The notes under the pieces were generated by a model. That model was not told the DNA's origin, did not search any database, and worked only from the letters and a program-made list of their open reading frames with translations. A stretch of 64,000 nucleotides of DNA from Nocardia gamkensis NBRC 108242 (GTDB taxonomy: Bacteria > Actinomycetota > Actinomycetes > Mycobacteriales > Mycobacteriaceae): contig NZ_BDBM01000006.1 of assembly GCF_001612985.1 (NCBI RefSeq), positions 1 to 64,000 on the forward strand, read 5' to 3'. Below are positions 26,061 to 35,847 of this stretch, in pieces (position 1 is the stretch's first letter; every line of letters begins with the position of its first letter). Made by a program: the position numbers and the translations under genes.

Positions 26061-26351
26061 ATGAGTTTCACATCGAAGCTGGCAATGACCGCCGTGACGG
26101 GCGCCCTCGCGCTCGGTGCGCTCGGCATCGGGGCCGGTGTGGCCAGCGCCGATGCTCCTCAGGGACCGGTGCCGGGACAGCAGTGCCAGCCTCCTGGCGA
26201 TCACCCGCAGGGCCCGCCTCCCGGTGACCACCCGCAGGGTCCGCCGCCCGGCGAGCGTCCGGACGGCCCGCCTCCGGGCGATCACCCCGATGGCCCGCCG
26301 CCCGGCGATCACCCGGACGGCCCGCCGCCGCAGTGCCCGCCCGGACAGTAA
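26061..26351 (+). CDS. Secreted proline-rich repeat protein
   Basis: A 96-residue protein with a Sec signal peptide (SKLAMTAVTGALALGALGIG, cleavage after ASA at about residue 30). The mature part is short and unstructured: five nonapeptide units of the type GDHPxGPPP at residues 46-90, bracketed by two cysteines (QQCQPP and PQCPPG) that could pair. AGGAGG at 26049-26054 precedes the ATG. No enzymatic domain is present; a cell-wall or surface role is inference. It is divergent from the two-component operon. Confidence 0.8.
   Translation: MSFTSKLAMTAVTGALALGALGIGAGVASADAPQGPVPGQQCQPPGDHPQGPPPGDHPQGPPPGERPDGPPPGDHPDGPPPGDHPDGPPPQCPPGQ
26196..26330 (+). repeat. Five tandem 27-base coding repeats
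   Basis: Five in-frame 27-base units encode G(D/E)(H/R)P(Q/D)GPPP within the secreted proline-rich protein. Unit identity is high, and the two last units are identical at protein level, so the array may vary in copy number between strains. Confidence 0.85.
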
Positions 26352-26396
26352 TCTGCCCCATCCGTGACATATCCGGAGAACGACTGAGCAGATCGA

Positions 26397-26430
26397 GCGA
26401 GGCGGTGGCCCTGACTGTCCACCGCCTCGC
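26397..26430 (+). terminator. Strong hairpin terminator after the proline-rich gene
   Basis: GCGAGGCGGTGG (26397-26408) and CCACCGCCTCGC (26419-26430) form a perfect 12-base stem with a 10-base loop, followed by TTCT. It lies 46 bases after the stop codon and is the clearest terminator in the window. Confidence 0.8.
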
Positions 26431-26580
26431 TTCTGCCGGCCATCCGCTTGCCATGCCACCGCGATAATCCCGGCACAGCCGTCTCAGCGGTCGCCGTGCC
26501 GAGCAGTAGGCCGCCACGGCACCGCTTCCGAACTACCAGGGTCGATCGGCCAGGCCGAATCAGAGGGGGTCGGGCTCGTG

Positions 26581-26623
26581 CGATCCGTAGACCGGTGGTT
26601 CGAATGCCGTGGTCTGCGGATCG
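26581..26623 (-). terminator. Hairpin downstream of the lipoprotein gene
   Basis: CGATCCGTAGACC (26581-26593) pairs with GGTCTGCGGATCG (26611-26623) in a 13-base stem with one wobble pair and a 17-base loop. It lies 38 bases past the lipoprotein stop on the minus strand. With the hairpin at 26397-26430 it separates two convergent genes. There is no T-tract. Confidence 0.6.
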
Positions 26624-26661
26624 GCCGGGGGCGCGGTGCTGCGACGGCTCTGGCCATGGCC

Positions 26662-27315
26662 TTACATCTGCCGGATTCGGAGGAACGCGCCGGTGCGGTC
26701 GAACTCGGCGACCATGTCCGTCCGCGGGGAGGTGACGTTCGCGACGATCCGGATCTCCCGGCCGAAGCGGCTGACGATGATCACGGTGACCTGGCCATCG
26801 GCGAGTTCGCTGCGAACCAGAGCGGTATCGACGATGTCCTCGATCCGCCCGAGTCCCGGCACCTCGCCGATCGCGAAGTTCTCACCGTCGATGTTGTCGA
26901 AGGCCGAAACCCGCACGGGTTGCGGCGCACTGAGCGCACCGAGGGTGAACGAGTAGTCGTCGAGTCGGCGGGAACCGTCCGGATCGCGCACCCGCAGTCG
27001 AACGGCCGCTTGCCGTGCGGTGAGATCCGGCCGATCGGAAAGGAATCGAGTCACCTGGTTCGGCTGATCGACCGACACCAGGCGGAACCGGGTGGAATTC
27101 GGCGCGGTCAGCAGGATGACATTCGCCTGGAAATCAGCGATTCCCAGACGCTCTCGCACCGCGGTGATCGCCGAATCAGCCAGCCCGTTCACCAGTCCGC
27201 CGCCCCGCGCCCGCAAATCCTGTTCGAAGTCGCCGCGGTCGACCGCACCGATACATCCACCGGCGCTCAGCACGACCGAACACAGTGCGGCCCTCAGCCA
27301 CCTCCGACGGTCCAT
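26662..27315 (-). CDS. Putative lipoprotein of unknown function
   Basis: A 217-residue secreted protein. The signal sequence (RRRWLRAALCSVVLSAGGC) ends in a lipobox-like LSAGGC with Cys21 as the predicted lipidated residue. The mature part is a soluble alpha/beta domain without recognised motifs (VRERLGIADFQANVIL; VTVIIVSRFGREIRIVANV). It is probably anchored on the outer face of the membrane. No family recognised; strands near the C-terminus suggest a beta-rich ligand-binding fold, an impression only. Confidence 0.75.
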   Translation of the reverse strand: MDRRRWLRAALCSVVLSAGGCIGAVDRGDFEQDLRARGGGLVNGLADSAITAVRERLGIADFQANVILLTAPNSTRFRLVSVDQPNQVTRFLSDRPDLTARQAAVRLRVRDPDGSRRLDDYSFTLGALSAPQPVRVSAFDNIDGENFAIGEVPGLGRIEDIVDTALVRSELADGQVTVIIVSRFGREIRIVANVTSPRTDMVAEFDRTGAFLRIRQM

Positions 27316-27407
27316 ACCGGAATGCTAAACGTCCACTGGTCATACGCGACGTCGATCCGGCCACCCGCTCCTCATCGGCGATCCGAGCGAAGCCGTCCCG
27401 CCTCGGC

Positions 27408-27650
27408 TCACAAGGTGAATCTGCGTCCCTTCGCGGCCCATTCGCCGCGGCCGCGCTGCGTGATGGTCCAGCGACCGCGGTGGCGGCAGTCCATGATCAA
27501 ACCACGCGACTGCAGCCGCAGCAATGCGCTGCGTACCGACCATGCGGTCAGTCGCGCCTGCTGGGCCAGTTGCTCGACGGTGAGCAATCCGCCTGGCGCC
27601 AGCACACCCAGCACCGCGAAATCGGCGGCAGTCCTGGGTCGTCTGATCAT
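27408..27650 (-). CDS. Small winged-helix transcriptional regulator
   Basis: An 80-residue protein built almost entirely of one winged helix-turn-helix: AADFAVLGVLAPGGLLTVEQ, LAQQARLTAWSVRSALLRLQ and the wing SRGLIMDCRHRGRWTITQRG. The pattern is of MarR/PaaX-like or ArsR-like DNA-binding domains. ATG 27650 is chosen, with a GGGAAAGGG ribosome site; the in-frame extension to 27740 is unlike the fold. The target is unknown. It is divergent from the DUF6879 module. Confidence 0.7.
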   Translation of the reverse strand: MIRRPRTAADFAVLGVLAPGGLLTVEQLAQQARLTAWSVRSALLRLQSRGLIMDCRHRGRWTITQRGRGEWAAKGRRFTL

Positions 27651-27851
27651 GTCGGAGCCCTTTCCCTCGGGGGAGAAAGGCAGCCCGGGATCGACGTCGG
27701 CGCCGTGGCCCCGAGTTGCCGAATCGACGGTAGAAGCCAAGCGGTACCGCCGCCACGACTTTGCGCGACTTTGCGAAGTGCGTTGACCCGCAGAGCCTCC
27801 GGTAGGGACGATTGCACGACATCGTCCGCCAGCTCTCGCAAAGGATCAGCT

Positions 27852-28136
27852 ATGAACCTGCGACTTCTCGGATCCGGATCCGATCATGGAGCTTGTCCCG
27901 CCGTGTACGCGAGCGACACGGGCGTGCTCGTGGTGCAGGGCGATGCCACCGACCGCACCGGGACGGTCCTGGTGCCGCACCAGCTGCTGGACTGGCTGGA
28001 GCCGGGGATGCGGCTACGGGTGGAGGCGAGCGGAACCTGTGGGTCGGTGCTGGTGGCCGGGGAACCGGTCACCGATCCCGAGTTACTCGCCCAGTTGACT
28101 CTCGAATGTCACGAAACCGCGGTGGTGGTGCGCTGA
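27852..28136 (+). CDS. First gene of a DUF6879/DUF5753 module (94 aa)
   Basis: I do not recognise a named family. The product is an acidic, single-domain, beta-rich protein (PAVYASDTGVLVVQGDATDR, VLVPHQLLDWLEPGMRLRVE). AAGGA precedes ATG 27852. Its TGA overlaps the ATG of the DUF6879 gene (TGATG). In streptomycetes and nocardiae small proteins of this kind recur beside DUF5753 regulators, so a functional link is inferred from coupling. Confidence 0.75.
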   Translation: MNLRLLGSGSDHGACPAVYASDTGVLVVQGDATDRTGTVLVPHQLLDWLEPGMRLRVEASGTCGSVLVAGEPVTDPELLAQLTLECHETAVVVR

Positions 28137-28684
28137 TGCTGCACGTCGTCGGCGACCGCTGTTACGAGCCGCTGTTCCGGGCGGCTCGGTTCCGCGCGTT
28201 CCATCTGGAGGTTCGGGATCAGTACCTGATGGACGACGAGCAGGAGGCGTTGCGCCGCTTCGATGCCGGAGTAGCGTACGAGCGAGAGGAACAGCCCGAG
28301 TCGTGGAAAGCCTGGGATGCTCTGATGGTCGAGTCAGCCGGTCGCGGGGTCGCGCTCGAACGACTACGCGTCGTGACGGTGCCGCACACGGACTACACCC
28401 GGTGGCTGTTGTCGGCGACCGACGACAACATCGCCACCGGCGAGGCGGTGCGCTGGCTGCCGCGACATCTGGTCGATCCCGCCGATCTGCCCTACGACGA
28501 TTACTGGCTGTTCGACACGAACACGGTCGCCTTCAACACCTTCGCCGAGGACGGGGCGTTCACGGGGTTGTCGATCACTACCGACCCGGCGCTGGTCGCC
28601 CGCTACTCACGGGTGCGGGAGCGGCTGTGGCCCAAGGGGATCGACCATCAACGATATTGCGAGAGTGAGCACGTAGGCGAGTGA
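28136..28684 (+). CDS. DUF6879 family protein
   Basis: A 182-residue protein with the DUF6879 pattern: SAFHLEVRDQY-like start (RFRAFHLEVRDQYLMDDEQE), then VVTVPHTDYTRWLLSATDDN, then DYWLFDTNTVAFNTF. Family members are typical partners of XRE/DUF5753 regulators in actinobacteria. It is coupled to both neighbours by overlapping start and stop codons (TGATG before, GTGA-type overlap after). The function is not known; proposals of toxin-antitoxin-like behaviour rest on gene association. Confidence 0.85.
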   Translation: MLHVVGDRCYEPLFRAARFRAFHLEVRDQYLMDDEQEALRRFDAGVAYEREEQPESWKAWDALMVESAGRGVALERLRVVTVPHTDYTRWLLSATDDNIATGEAVRWLPRHLVDPADLPYDDYWLFDTNTVAFNTFAEDGAFTGLSITTDPALVARYSRVRERLWPKGIDHQRYCESEHVGE

Positions 28685-29517
28685 ACGGTGTGTCGGACGC
28701 ACGCGAGGTGCTGGGCGCGCGCCTGCGTGAACTACGTCGCGCCGCCCACCTCACCGGCTTGGAACTGGCCGCGAGGTGCGGCTGGCATTCGAGCAAGGTC
28801 TCGCGGATCGAGGGCGGCAAGCAGACGCCTTCGGAGGCGGACCTCGCCGCGTGGTGCGAGGCGTGCGGCAATACGGCGGTGCTGGACGATCTGGTGGCCA
28901 ACGCGCGCAATCTGCAGTCGATGTACCTGGAGTGGCAACGCACCGTCGCCTCCGGACACGCGCGCAGGCAACGGCAGTCGATCGACCTGGAGGCGCAGAC
29001 CACGCAGATCCGCTGGTACGCGCCGGACACGTTGCCGGGGCTGCTGCAAACCGAGGGCTACGCGCGGGCGATCCTGACCGCCTGCATCGCCGTCACCGGC
29101 GGACGCGACGATCTGGAGGACGCGGTTGCCGCGCGCATGGCCCGCAAGCAAGTGCTCTTCCGGGCCAAACACCGGTTCCACTTCGTGGTCAACCAGGCCG
29201 CGCTGTGGCGCACGGTCGGCGACGCCGCCACCATGACCGAGCAACTCACCCACCTGCTCGCGGTGATGGCCAATCCGAGGGTCCGGCTGGGCATCATCCC
29301 GATCTGCGCCGACTACCGCGCCCCCGCGACGAACTTCGTCATCTACGACCGGGCGCAGGTGCTCACCGAGACGGTCTCGGCCGAACTGACCATCACCCGG
29401 CCGTCGGAGATCGCCCTGCACGAGAGAACCTTCGCGATCCTCGCCGACCAAGCCGAGTACGGCGATCGCGCCCGGGCCTTGATCGCGAAGGCCTTGGAAC
29501 GCCGGCGCGGCTCCTGA
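28681..29517 (+). CDS. XRE-family regulator with DUF5753 domain
   Basis: A 278-residue protein. Residues about 8-65 form a Cro/CI helix-turn-helix (LGARLRELRRAAHLTGLELA, then CGWHSSKVSRIEGGKQTPSE), and residues 95-275 the DUF5753 (Scr1-type) domain with the hallmarks IRWYAPDTLPGLLQTEGYAR and RMARKQVLF. GTG 28681 overlaps the DUF6879 stop. Such proteins are DNA-binding and considered antitoxin-like for linked small proteins. It converges on nuoN, with a hairpin in between. Confidence 0.93.
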   Translation: MNGVSDAREVLGARLRELRRAAHLTGLELAARCGWHSSKVSRIEGGKQTPSEADLAAWCEACGNTAVLDDLVANARNLQSMYLEWQRTVASGHARRQRQSIDLEAQTTQIRWYAPDTLPGLLQTEGYARAILTACIAVTGGRDDLEDAVAARMARKQVLFRAKHRFHFVVNQAALWRTVGDAATMTEQLTHLLAVMANPRVRLGIIPICADYRAPATNFVIYDRAQVLTETVSAELTITRPSEIALHERTFAILADQAEYGDRARALIAKALERRRGS

Positions 29518-29540
29518 GCGCACCGAAGCGCGAGAACGGT

Positions 29541-29571
29541 GATGCCGCCGCTGTCGCCCAGCGACGGCATC
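29541..29571. terminator. Bidirectional hairpin between the XRE gene and nuoN
   Basis: GATGCCG-c-CGCTG (29541-29553) pairs with CAGCG-a-CGGCATC (29559-29571): twelve base pairs, one internal mismatch and a five-base loop. It lies between two convergent stop codons and could serve both transcripts. Confidence 0.65.
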
Positions 29572-29588
29572 GCAGCGGCCGAGGCCCG

Positions 29589-31214
29589 TCAGCGGACGAA
29601 TGTCGCCGCCTGATCGGCGAGGTCGAGCAACGGCTGCGGGAACACGCCGAGCGCGAACGTGACCGCCGCGGTGATCGCCACGATCGTCGTCGTCATCGGC
29701 GGGGTGACCAGCAGCGGAGCGTCGGCGGGCGGGTCGGTGAAGAACATCAGCACGATGACCCGCAGATAGAAGAACGCCGCGATGGCACTGCAGATCACGC
29801 CGATGACGACCAAGGCTGCCGCGCCGCCCGACGCGGCAGCCTCGAACACGGCGAACTTGCTGACGAATCCGCTGGTGAGCGGCAAACCGGCGAAGGAAAG
29901 CAGGAACAGCGCGAAAACGGTGGCCAGCCAGGGGGAGCGGCGGCCTAGCCCCGCCCACCTGGGCAGGCCGGTGGCTTCGTCGCCGTCCGGTTCGCGGACC
30001 AGGCTGACCACGGCGAACGCGCCGAGCGTGCCGATGCCGTAGGCCGCCAGGTAGAACAGCACCGCCGCGACACCGCGGTCGTTCGCCGCCACCGGGCCGG
30101 TGAGCAGGAAACCGGCATGTGCCACCGAGGAATACGCGAGCATCCGTTTGACGTCGGTCTGCGTGATCGCCATGACCGCGCCGACGGCCATGGTGGCTAT
30201 CGCGACGGCGGCGAGGATCGGCCGCCAGTCATCGCGCAGGCCGGGCACCGCGACCTGCAGGACCCGCACCAGCGCGCCGACCGCCGCGATCTTGGTGGCC
30301 GCCGCCATGAAACCGGTGACCGCGGTGGGAGCGCCCTGGTACACGTCCGGCACCCAGGACTGGAACGGCACGGCGCCGATCTTGAACAGCAGACCGACGG
30401 AGAGCATCGCGACCCCGAGCACCGCCAGCGTCGCGTTGTCCGGATGCTGGGCGATGGCGTCCGCGATGCCGCCGAGCCGCACGGTGCCCGCCTGGCCGTA
30501 CAACAGCGCGACACCGTAGAGGAAGAACGCCGAGGAGAACGCGCCGAGCAGGAAGTACTTGAGCGACGCTTCCTGCGACAGCAACCGCTTGCGCCGGGCC
30601 AGTCCGCACAGCAGATACAAGGGCAGCGAGAGCACTTCGAGCGCGACGAACATGGTCAGCAGATCGTTGGATGCCGGAAACAGCATCAGCCCGCCGATGG
30701 CGAGCAACGTCAAGGGGAACACCTCGGTGGTCGCCACACCCGCGCGCTGCGCCGCCGTTTCGGCCGCGCTGCCGGGCACCGCCGAAGCCTGTGGTGTGAA
30801 CGCGTCCACACCGCGCTCGCGGGTGGCGGCGGCCCGGCTCCAGGTTCCCGGTCCGGACCGCGCCTGCGGACGAGGCTCGGCTCCGCGCTCGGCGATGAAC
30901 AGGATGGCGAGGATCGACACGACCAGGATCGTGCCCTGCAGGAACAGCGTCACGCCGTCGATCGCGACCGCACCGGCGACGGCGGTGGATTCGGTGCCCG
31001 CCAACGCCACTACGGCGATCAGCGCGGCGGCCAGGCCCACCACGCCCAGCACCAGGTGAACGGTATAGCGGTAGTTGCGGGCGACGAACGCTTCGGCAAG
31101 TACGCCGAGCACGGCGGCGCCGAACACGATGAGCATGGGAGACAAGGCGCCGTATTCGATGCTCGGCGCGGGAACGCTCGCGGCGAGTGTCGCAGCGGAG
31201 GCGAGGTCGTTCAC
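29589..31214 (-). CDS. nuoN: NADH-quinone oxidoreductase subunit N
   Basis: A 541-residue antiporter-like membrane subunit of proton-pumping complex I, with about 14 transmembrane helices. Family landmarks include VALEVLSLPLYLLCGLARR (with the conserved Glu of helix 5), SLKYFLLGAFSSAFFLYG and FKIGAVPFQSWVPDVYQG. A Gly/Arg/Ala-rich loop (about residues 110-150) is longer than in enterobacteria. The GTG start overlaps the nuoM stop (GTGA). It is the last gene of the operon. Confidence 0.96.
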   Translation of the reverse strand: MNDLASAATLAASVPAPSIEYGALSPMLIVFGAAVLGVLAEAFVARNYRYTVHLVLGVVGLAAALIAVVALAGTESTAVAGAVAIDGVTLFLQGTILVVSILAILFIAERGAEPRPQARSGPGTWSRAAATRERGVDAFTPQASAVPGSAAETAAQRAGVATTEVFPLTLLAIGGLMLFPASNDLLTMFVALEVLSLPLYLLCGLARRKRLLSQEASLKYFLLGAFSSAFFLYGVALLYGQAGTVRLGGIADAIAQHPDNATLAVLGVAMLSVGLLFKIGAVPFQSWVPDVYQGAPTAVTGFMAAATKIAAVGALVRVLQVAVPGLRDDWRPILAAVAIATMAVGAVMAITQTDVKRMLAYSSVAHAGFLLTGPVAANDRGVAAVLFYLAAYGIGTLGAFAVVSLVREPDGDEATGLPRWAGLGRRSPWLATVFALFLLSFAGLPLTSGFVSKFAVFEAAASGGAAALVVIGVICSAIAAFFYLRVIVLMFFTDPPADAPLLVTPPMTTTIVAITAAVTFALGVFPQPLLDLADQAATFVR

Positions 31215-32836
31215 TTGTGGGCACCTCCGGGATGGTGGGCCGAGCCCGCCTCGGGCAGTGGGGGCGTCGAGGGCGCGGGATCGTTGCGGCCGATGGTGGT
31301 GAGGGTCTGGCTCACCGCGGGATTGATGAAGTCGGTGAGGACTTTCGGATAGATGCCGAGGAACAGCAGCGCGGCGATGAGCGGGACCACCACGACGACT
31401 TCGCGCGGCGCCAGATCATAGATCCGCTCGTTGCCCTCCTTCACCGGTCCGGTCATCATCCGCTGGTAGAGCCAGAGCACATAGAGGGCCGCGAGTACCA
31501 GCGCACTGGCGGCGATCACGGCGGCGAACCCGTAGCGGGTGAATGTCCCGATCAGCACCAGGAATTCGCTGACGAACGGGGCGAGTCCGGGAAGCGACAG
31601 CGTCGCCAGACCGGCGATGAAGAACGTCCCCGCCAGCACCGGGGCCACCTTCTGCACCCCGCCGTACTCGGCGATGAGCCGGGTCCCCCGCCGCGAGACC
31701 AGGAATCCGGCTACCAGGAACAGCGCGGCGGTGGAGATGCCGTGGTTGACCATGTACAGCGTGGCGCCGGTCTGGCCTTGGCTGGTCATGGCGAAGACAC
31801 CCAGGATGATGAAGCCGAAGTGGGAAATCGAGGTGTAGGCGATCAGCCGCATCACGTCGGTCTGCCCGATGGCGAGCAGGGCGCCGTACACGATGCCGAT
31901 CACCGCGAGCGTGATCACCAGCGGCGCATAGGTGTCCGACGCATCGGGGAACAGCAGCAGGCAGTAGCGCAACATCCCGAAGGTGCCGACCTTGTCCACC
32001 ACCGCCATCATCAGCACCGCGCTGGACGGCGTGGCCGCGACGGCGGCGTCGGGCAGCCAGGTGTGCAGCGGCCACAGCGGCGCCTTGACCGCGAAGGCGA
32101 ACATGAAGCCGAGGAACAGGGCATTGAGCACCGCGGGTCCGGCGCCGAGTTGCCCGGCGTTGGCGGCGGCGACCACCGTGCGGAAGTCGAACGTGCCCGA
32201 CGAACCCTCACCCAGGCCTTCCCGGGCGGTGAGCACGTACAGCCCGATGACCGCGGCCAGCATGATCAGCCCGCCGAACAGGTTGTAGAGCAGGAATTTC
32301 ACCGCCGCGCGGGAGCGCTGCCTGCGCAGCAGCGCGTCCCCGGTGCGCGGCCCGAACCCGCCGATGAGGAAGTACATCGGGATGAGCATCGCCTCGAAGA
32401 ACACGTAGAACAGCAGGATGTCCAGCGCGACGAAGGAGATCAGCACCATCGCCTCGACGAGCAGGGTGAGCGCGACGTAGGTGTGGGCCACCCGTCTGCC
32501 GCTGCCGACTTCGCGATCGTCGTGCCAGCCCGCCAGGATCAGCAATGGCACCAGCGCCGCGGTCAGCAGCACCAATACCAGCGCGATGCCGTCCAGGCCG
32601 AGGGTGTACCCCGCGCCGAACGCAGGGATCCACCGATGGGATTCGACGAACTGGTACTGCGCGCCCGCGGTGTCGAAGCGTACGGCGAGCGCGATGCCGA
32701 TTCCCAGCACCAGCACCGAGAAGCCCAGCGCCACCGCACGAGCGAGGGTGCGCTGCGCGGCGGGCAGCGCGAGCACGATCGCCGCACCGACGACCGGGGC
32801 CAGCCACAGCGTCGTCAACCAGGGAAACTCGTTCAC
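31211..32836 (-). CDS. nuoM: NADH-quinone oxidoreductase subunit M
   Basis: A 541-residue antiporter-like proton-pumping subunit. Landmarks: [19 protein letters not shown] (helix 5 Glu), [20 protein letters not shown] (conserved Lys) and [17 protein letters not shown]. The GTG at 32836 (VNEFPWLTT) is the family start; the open frame continues upstream as a shadow inside nuoL. Stops and starts overlap as GTGA at both ends. Confidence 0.96.
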   Translation of the reverse strand: MNEFPWLTTLWLAPVVGAAIVLALPAAQRTLARAVALGFSVLVLGIGIALAVRFDTAGAQYQFVESHRWIPAFGAGYTLGLDGIALVLVLLTAALVPLLILAGWHDDREVGSGRRVAHTYVALTLLVEAMVLISFVALDILLFYVFFEAMLIPMYFLIGGFGPRTGDALLRRQRSRAAVKFLLYNLFGGLIMLAAVIGLYVLTAREGLGEGSSGTFDFRTVVAAANAGQLGAGPAVLNALFLGFMFAFAVKAPLWPLHTWLPDAAVAATPSSAVLMMAVVDKVGTFGMLRYCLLLFPDASDTYAPLVITLAVIGIVYGALLAIGQTDVMRLIAYTSISHFGFIILGVFAMTSQGQTGATLYMVNHGISTAALFLVAGFLVSRRGTRLIAEYGGVQKVAPVLAGTFFIAGLATLSLPGLAPFVSEFLVLIGTFTRYGFAAVIAASALVLAALYVLWLYQRMMTGPVKEGNERIYDLAPREVVVVVPLIAALLFLGIYPKVLTDFINPAVSQTLTTIGRNDPAPSTPPLPEAGSAHHPGGAHK

Positions 32837-34719
32837 CACAACCTCACCGCCAGCAGGGCGGCGGCCACCAGGGCCGCGCCGGTGAACATGGACAGGGCAT
32901 AGGAGCGCACGAATCCGGACTGCACTCGCCGGGCCCGCGCGGACAACCCGCCGATCAGCGCCGCCGTGCCGTTGACGACGCCGTCGATGCCGCGGTTGTC
33001 GAGGAAGACCAGCGCCCGGGTCAGGTGCTGTCCGGGCCGCATGAACCCGGCTTCGTTGACCGTGTCGCCGTACAGATCGCGCCGCGCCGCGACGGTCAGT
33101 GCGGAGACGGATTCGGGCGCGGTCTCGGGAATCTCGCGCTGCGCGTACTGCGAGTAGGCGACCGCGACACCGACCGCGACCACGCCGAGCGCGAGAATCG
33201 TGACCAGCGCCGCCGGAACGGTTTCGGTGCCGTGGTGGGCGCCGACGACCGGTTCGAGCCAATTCTGCAGCGAGGAGCCGGAGACGAACACCGCACCGGC
33301 TCCGACCGAGCCGAGGGCGAGCAGGATCATCGGACCGGTCATCACCGCGGGGGATTCGTGCGGGTGGGTGTCCGGTTTCCAGCGGCGCTCGCCGAAGAAC
33401 GTCATCAGCATGACCCGCGTCATGTAGAACGCGGTCAGCCCCGCGCCGAGCAGCGCCGCCAGTCCCAGCGCGATCCCGCCCGGACCGCCTTGGTTGAACG
33501 CCGCCTCGATGATCCGGTCCTTGGAGAAGAACCCGGCGAACGGCGGCACCCCGATGATGGCGAGGTAGCCGAGGCCGAAGGTGACATAGGTGATCGGCAG
33601 CAGAGTGCGCAGTCCGCCGTAGCGGCGCATGTCGGTTTCGTCGTCCATCGCGTGCATCACCGAACCGGCGCCGAGGAACAGCCCGGCTTTGAAGAACCCG
33701 TGGGTGAGCAGATGCATGATGGCGAAGGCGTATCCGGCGGGCCCGAGCCCGGCCGCCAGCACCATGTAGCCGATCTGGCTCATCGTGGAGGCGGCGAGCG
33801 CCTTCTTGATGTCGTCCTTGGCGCAGCCGATGATCGCGCCGAACAGCAGGGTGACCGCGCCGACCAGCACCACGCCGAGGCGCGCGTTCGGTGCGAGATC
33901 GAAGATCGCGTTGGAGCGCGTGATCAGGTAGACGCCCGCGGTGACCATGGTGGCCGCGTGGATGAGCGCCGACACCGGGGTGGGGCCCTCCATCGCGTCG
34001 CCGAGCCAGGACTGCAGCGGCACCTGGGCGGACTTGCCGCACGCGGCCAGCAGCAGCAACAGGCCGATCGCGGTGAGCGTGCCCTCGCTCGCTCCGGGCG
34101 CGGCGCCGAACACGACGCCGAAGTCGACCGAGCCGAAGGTCGCGAACATCACCATCATCGCGATCGCCAAGCCCATGTCACCGACCCGGTTGACGACGAA
34201 CGCCTTCTTGGCGGCCGTTGCCGCCGAAGGCTTTTCGTGCCAGAACCCGATGAGCAGGTAGGAGGCCAGGCCGACGCCCTCCCAGCCGAGGTAGAGCACG
34301 AGGTAGTTGTTCGCCAGGACCAGCAGCAGCATGGCCGCGAGGAACAGGTTCAGGTAGGCGAAGAACCGCCGCCGCGCCGGATCGTGGCTCATGTAGCCGA
34401 TCGAGTAGACGTGGATCAGCGAACCGACGCCGGTGATCAGCAGCGCGAAGCACATCGACAGCTGGTCCAGCTGCAGCGCGAAATCGACCTGGAGGCCGGT
34501 CACCGGGACCCAGCTGAACAGGTCCTCGCGCACCGCGCGGGCGGCGGTGTCGCGCCCGAGCATGTCGGCGAACGCGAACACCGCGACGCCGAACGAGGCC
34601 AGCGCCATGACGGTGCCGAGCAGATGACCCCACTTGTCGGCGTAGCGTCCGGTCAGCAGCAGGACGATCGCGCCCGCCAGGGGGAGGGCGGGCAGCAGCC
34701 ACAGCGTTGCGGTGTCCAC
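32833..34719 (-). CDS. nuoL: NADH-quinone oxidoreductase subunit L
   Basis: A 628-residue distal proton-pumping subunit with the long lateral helix expected at the C-terminal end. Landmarks are [49 protein letters not shown] and [12 protein letters not shown]. The GTG at 34719 lies one base after the nuoK stop codon. Length and motifs are standard for actinobacterial NuoL. Confidence 0.97.
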   Translation of the reverse strand: MDTATLWLLPALPLAGAIVLLLTGRYADKWGHLLGTVMALASFGVAVFAFADMLGRDTAARAVREDLFSWVPVTGLQVDFALQLDQLSMCFALLITGVGSLIHVYSIGYMSHDPARRRFFAYLNLFLAAMLLLVLANNYLVLYLGWEGVGLASYLLIGFWHEKPSAATAAKKAFVVNRVGDMGLAIAMMVMFATFGSVDFGVVFGAAPGASEGTLTAIGLLLLLAACGKSAQVPLQSWLGDAMEGPTPVSALIHAATMVTAGVYLITRSNAIFDLAPNARLGVVLVGAVTLLFGAIIGCAKDDIKKALAASTMSQIGYMVLAAGLGPAGYAFAIMHLLTHGFFKAGLFLGAGSVMHAMDDETDMRRYGGLRTLLPITYVTFGLGYLAIIGVPPFAGFFSKDRIIEAAFNQGGPGGIALGLAALLGAGLTAFYMTRVMLMTFFGERRWKPDTHPHESPAVMTGPMILLALGSVGAGAVFVSGSSLQNWLEPVVGAHHGTETVPAALVTILALGVVAVGVAVAYSQYAQREIPETAPESVSALTVAARRDLYGDTVNEAGFMRPGQHLTRALVFLDNRGIDGVVNGTAALIGGLSARARRVQSGFVRSYALSMFTGAALVAAALLAVRLW

Positions 34720-34720
34720 G

Positions 34721-35020
34721 TCAGAACTTCAGCAGGTTGGCGTCGTCGACCGAGGTCGAGCGGCGGGTGCGGAAGATGGTCATGATGATGGCCAGGCCGA
34801 CGACGACCTCGGCTGCGGCGACCACCATCGTGAAGAACGCGAACACCTGACCGTCCAGGTCGGCGTGCATCCGGGCGAAGGTGACGAACGCGAGGTTCAC
34901 CGCGTTGAGCATGAGTTCGATGCACATGAACACGACGATGGCGTTGCGCCGCAGCAGCACTCCGGCCGCGCCGATCGTGAACAGCAGGGCGGACAGGAAC
35001 AGGTAGTTCTCGGGATTCAC
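34721..35020 (-). CDS. nuoK: NADH-quinone oxidoreductase subunit K
   Basis: A 99-residue, three-helix membrane subunit. The buried Glu residues needed for proton translocation are present in [17 protein letters not shown] and [13 protein letters not shown]. The GTG start at 35020 ([20 protein letters not shown]) overlaps the nuoJ stop. A longer upstream reading is a shadow. Confidence 0.96.
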   Translation of the reverse strand: MNPENYLFLSALLFTIGAAGVLLRRNAIVVFMCIELMLNAVNLAFVTFARMHADLDGQVFAFFTMVVAAAEVVVGLAIIMTIFRTRRSTSVDDANLLKF

Positions 35021-35847
35021 CGGTTGCCTTCCTCGTCGCTGGGGTTGTCGGTCCCGTCCGATGCGGGCGTGGTGCCGACCGAGATGACGGCCGCTTCGGT
35101 GAGCGCCCTGGTGCGGCGGTGCCGCAGGATGGTGCTGACCGACAGTTCCTCGAACGACCCGTCGGGCAGCCGCGCGGGGACGTCCACCGCGTTGTGCCTG
35201 GCGTAGACGCCGGGAGTGGGCAGCGGGGTCGCGCGGTGCCCTTTCTCGCGGAACCGGCGGCGCGACAACTCGCGCTGATCGGTACGGGGCCCGAACTGCT
35301 CGCGGTGGGCCAGCACCATGGCGCCGATGGTGGCGGTGATCAGCAGGGCGCCGGTGAGCTCGAAGGCCCACACGTAGCGCAGGAAGATCAGCTCGGCCAG
35401 TTCGGCGATCACGTTGCGGCCCGGAAATCCGTTGGCGGGAAAGGTGATTCCGGATTCGCGTACGCCGTGGGCGATTCCACCGCTGAGCAGCAGCCCGAAG
35501 CCGACGCCGACCGCGGCGGCGGCGAGCCGCTGCCCGCGGATCGTCTCTCGCAGCGATTCGGCGGAGTCGACGCCGACGAGCATCAGCACGAACAGGAACA
35601 GCATCATCACCGCGCCGGTGTAGACCACGATCTGCACGACGCCGAGGAACAGCGCGTCCTGGGCGATGTAGAACGCGGCCAGCGCGATCATCGTGGCGGC
35701 CAGGCACAGCGCGGAGTGCACCGCTCTGGGGGCGAACACCATACCGAGCGCGCCGAGCACCGCCACCGGGGCGAGGATCCAGAAGTGGACGGTCTCGCCG
35801 GTGGAGGCGCGGGTCAACGGCTCCGCCGCCAGGATCAAGTCGGTCAC
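35017..35847 (-). CDS. nuoJ: NADH-quinone oxidoreductase subunit J
   Basis: A 276-residue membrane subunit with five helices ([56 protein letters not shown]). A hydrophilic C-terminal extension of about 85 residues is long compared with proteobacterial NuoJ but usual for actinobacteria. GTG 35847 has AGGAG seven bases upstream and overlaps the stop of the nuoH-nuoI frame. Confidence 0.95.
   Translation of the reverse strand: MTDLILAAEPLTRASTGETVHFWILAPVAVLGALGMVFAPRAVHSALCLAATMIALAAFYIAQDALFLGVVQIVVYTGAVMMLFLFVLMLVGVDSAESLRETIRGQRLAAAAVGVGFGLLLSGGIAHGVRESGITFPANGFPGRNVIAELAELIFLRYVWAFELTGALLITATIGAMVLAHREQFGPRTDQRELSRRRFREKGHRATPLPTPGVYARHNAVDVPARLPDGSFEELSVSTILRHRRTRALTEAAVISVGTTPASDGTDNPSDEEGNR

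Noticed and set aside
26196..26330. A CRISPR array or minisatellite from the regular 27-base units
   Set aside because: The units are contiguous, in frame and encode a nonapeptide repeat; there are no spacers.
26594..26610. A T-loop-like GGTTCGAATGCC that could suggest a tRNA
   Set aside because: It is the loop of a 13-base hairpin. There is no acceptor stem, D-arm or anticodon arm around it.
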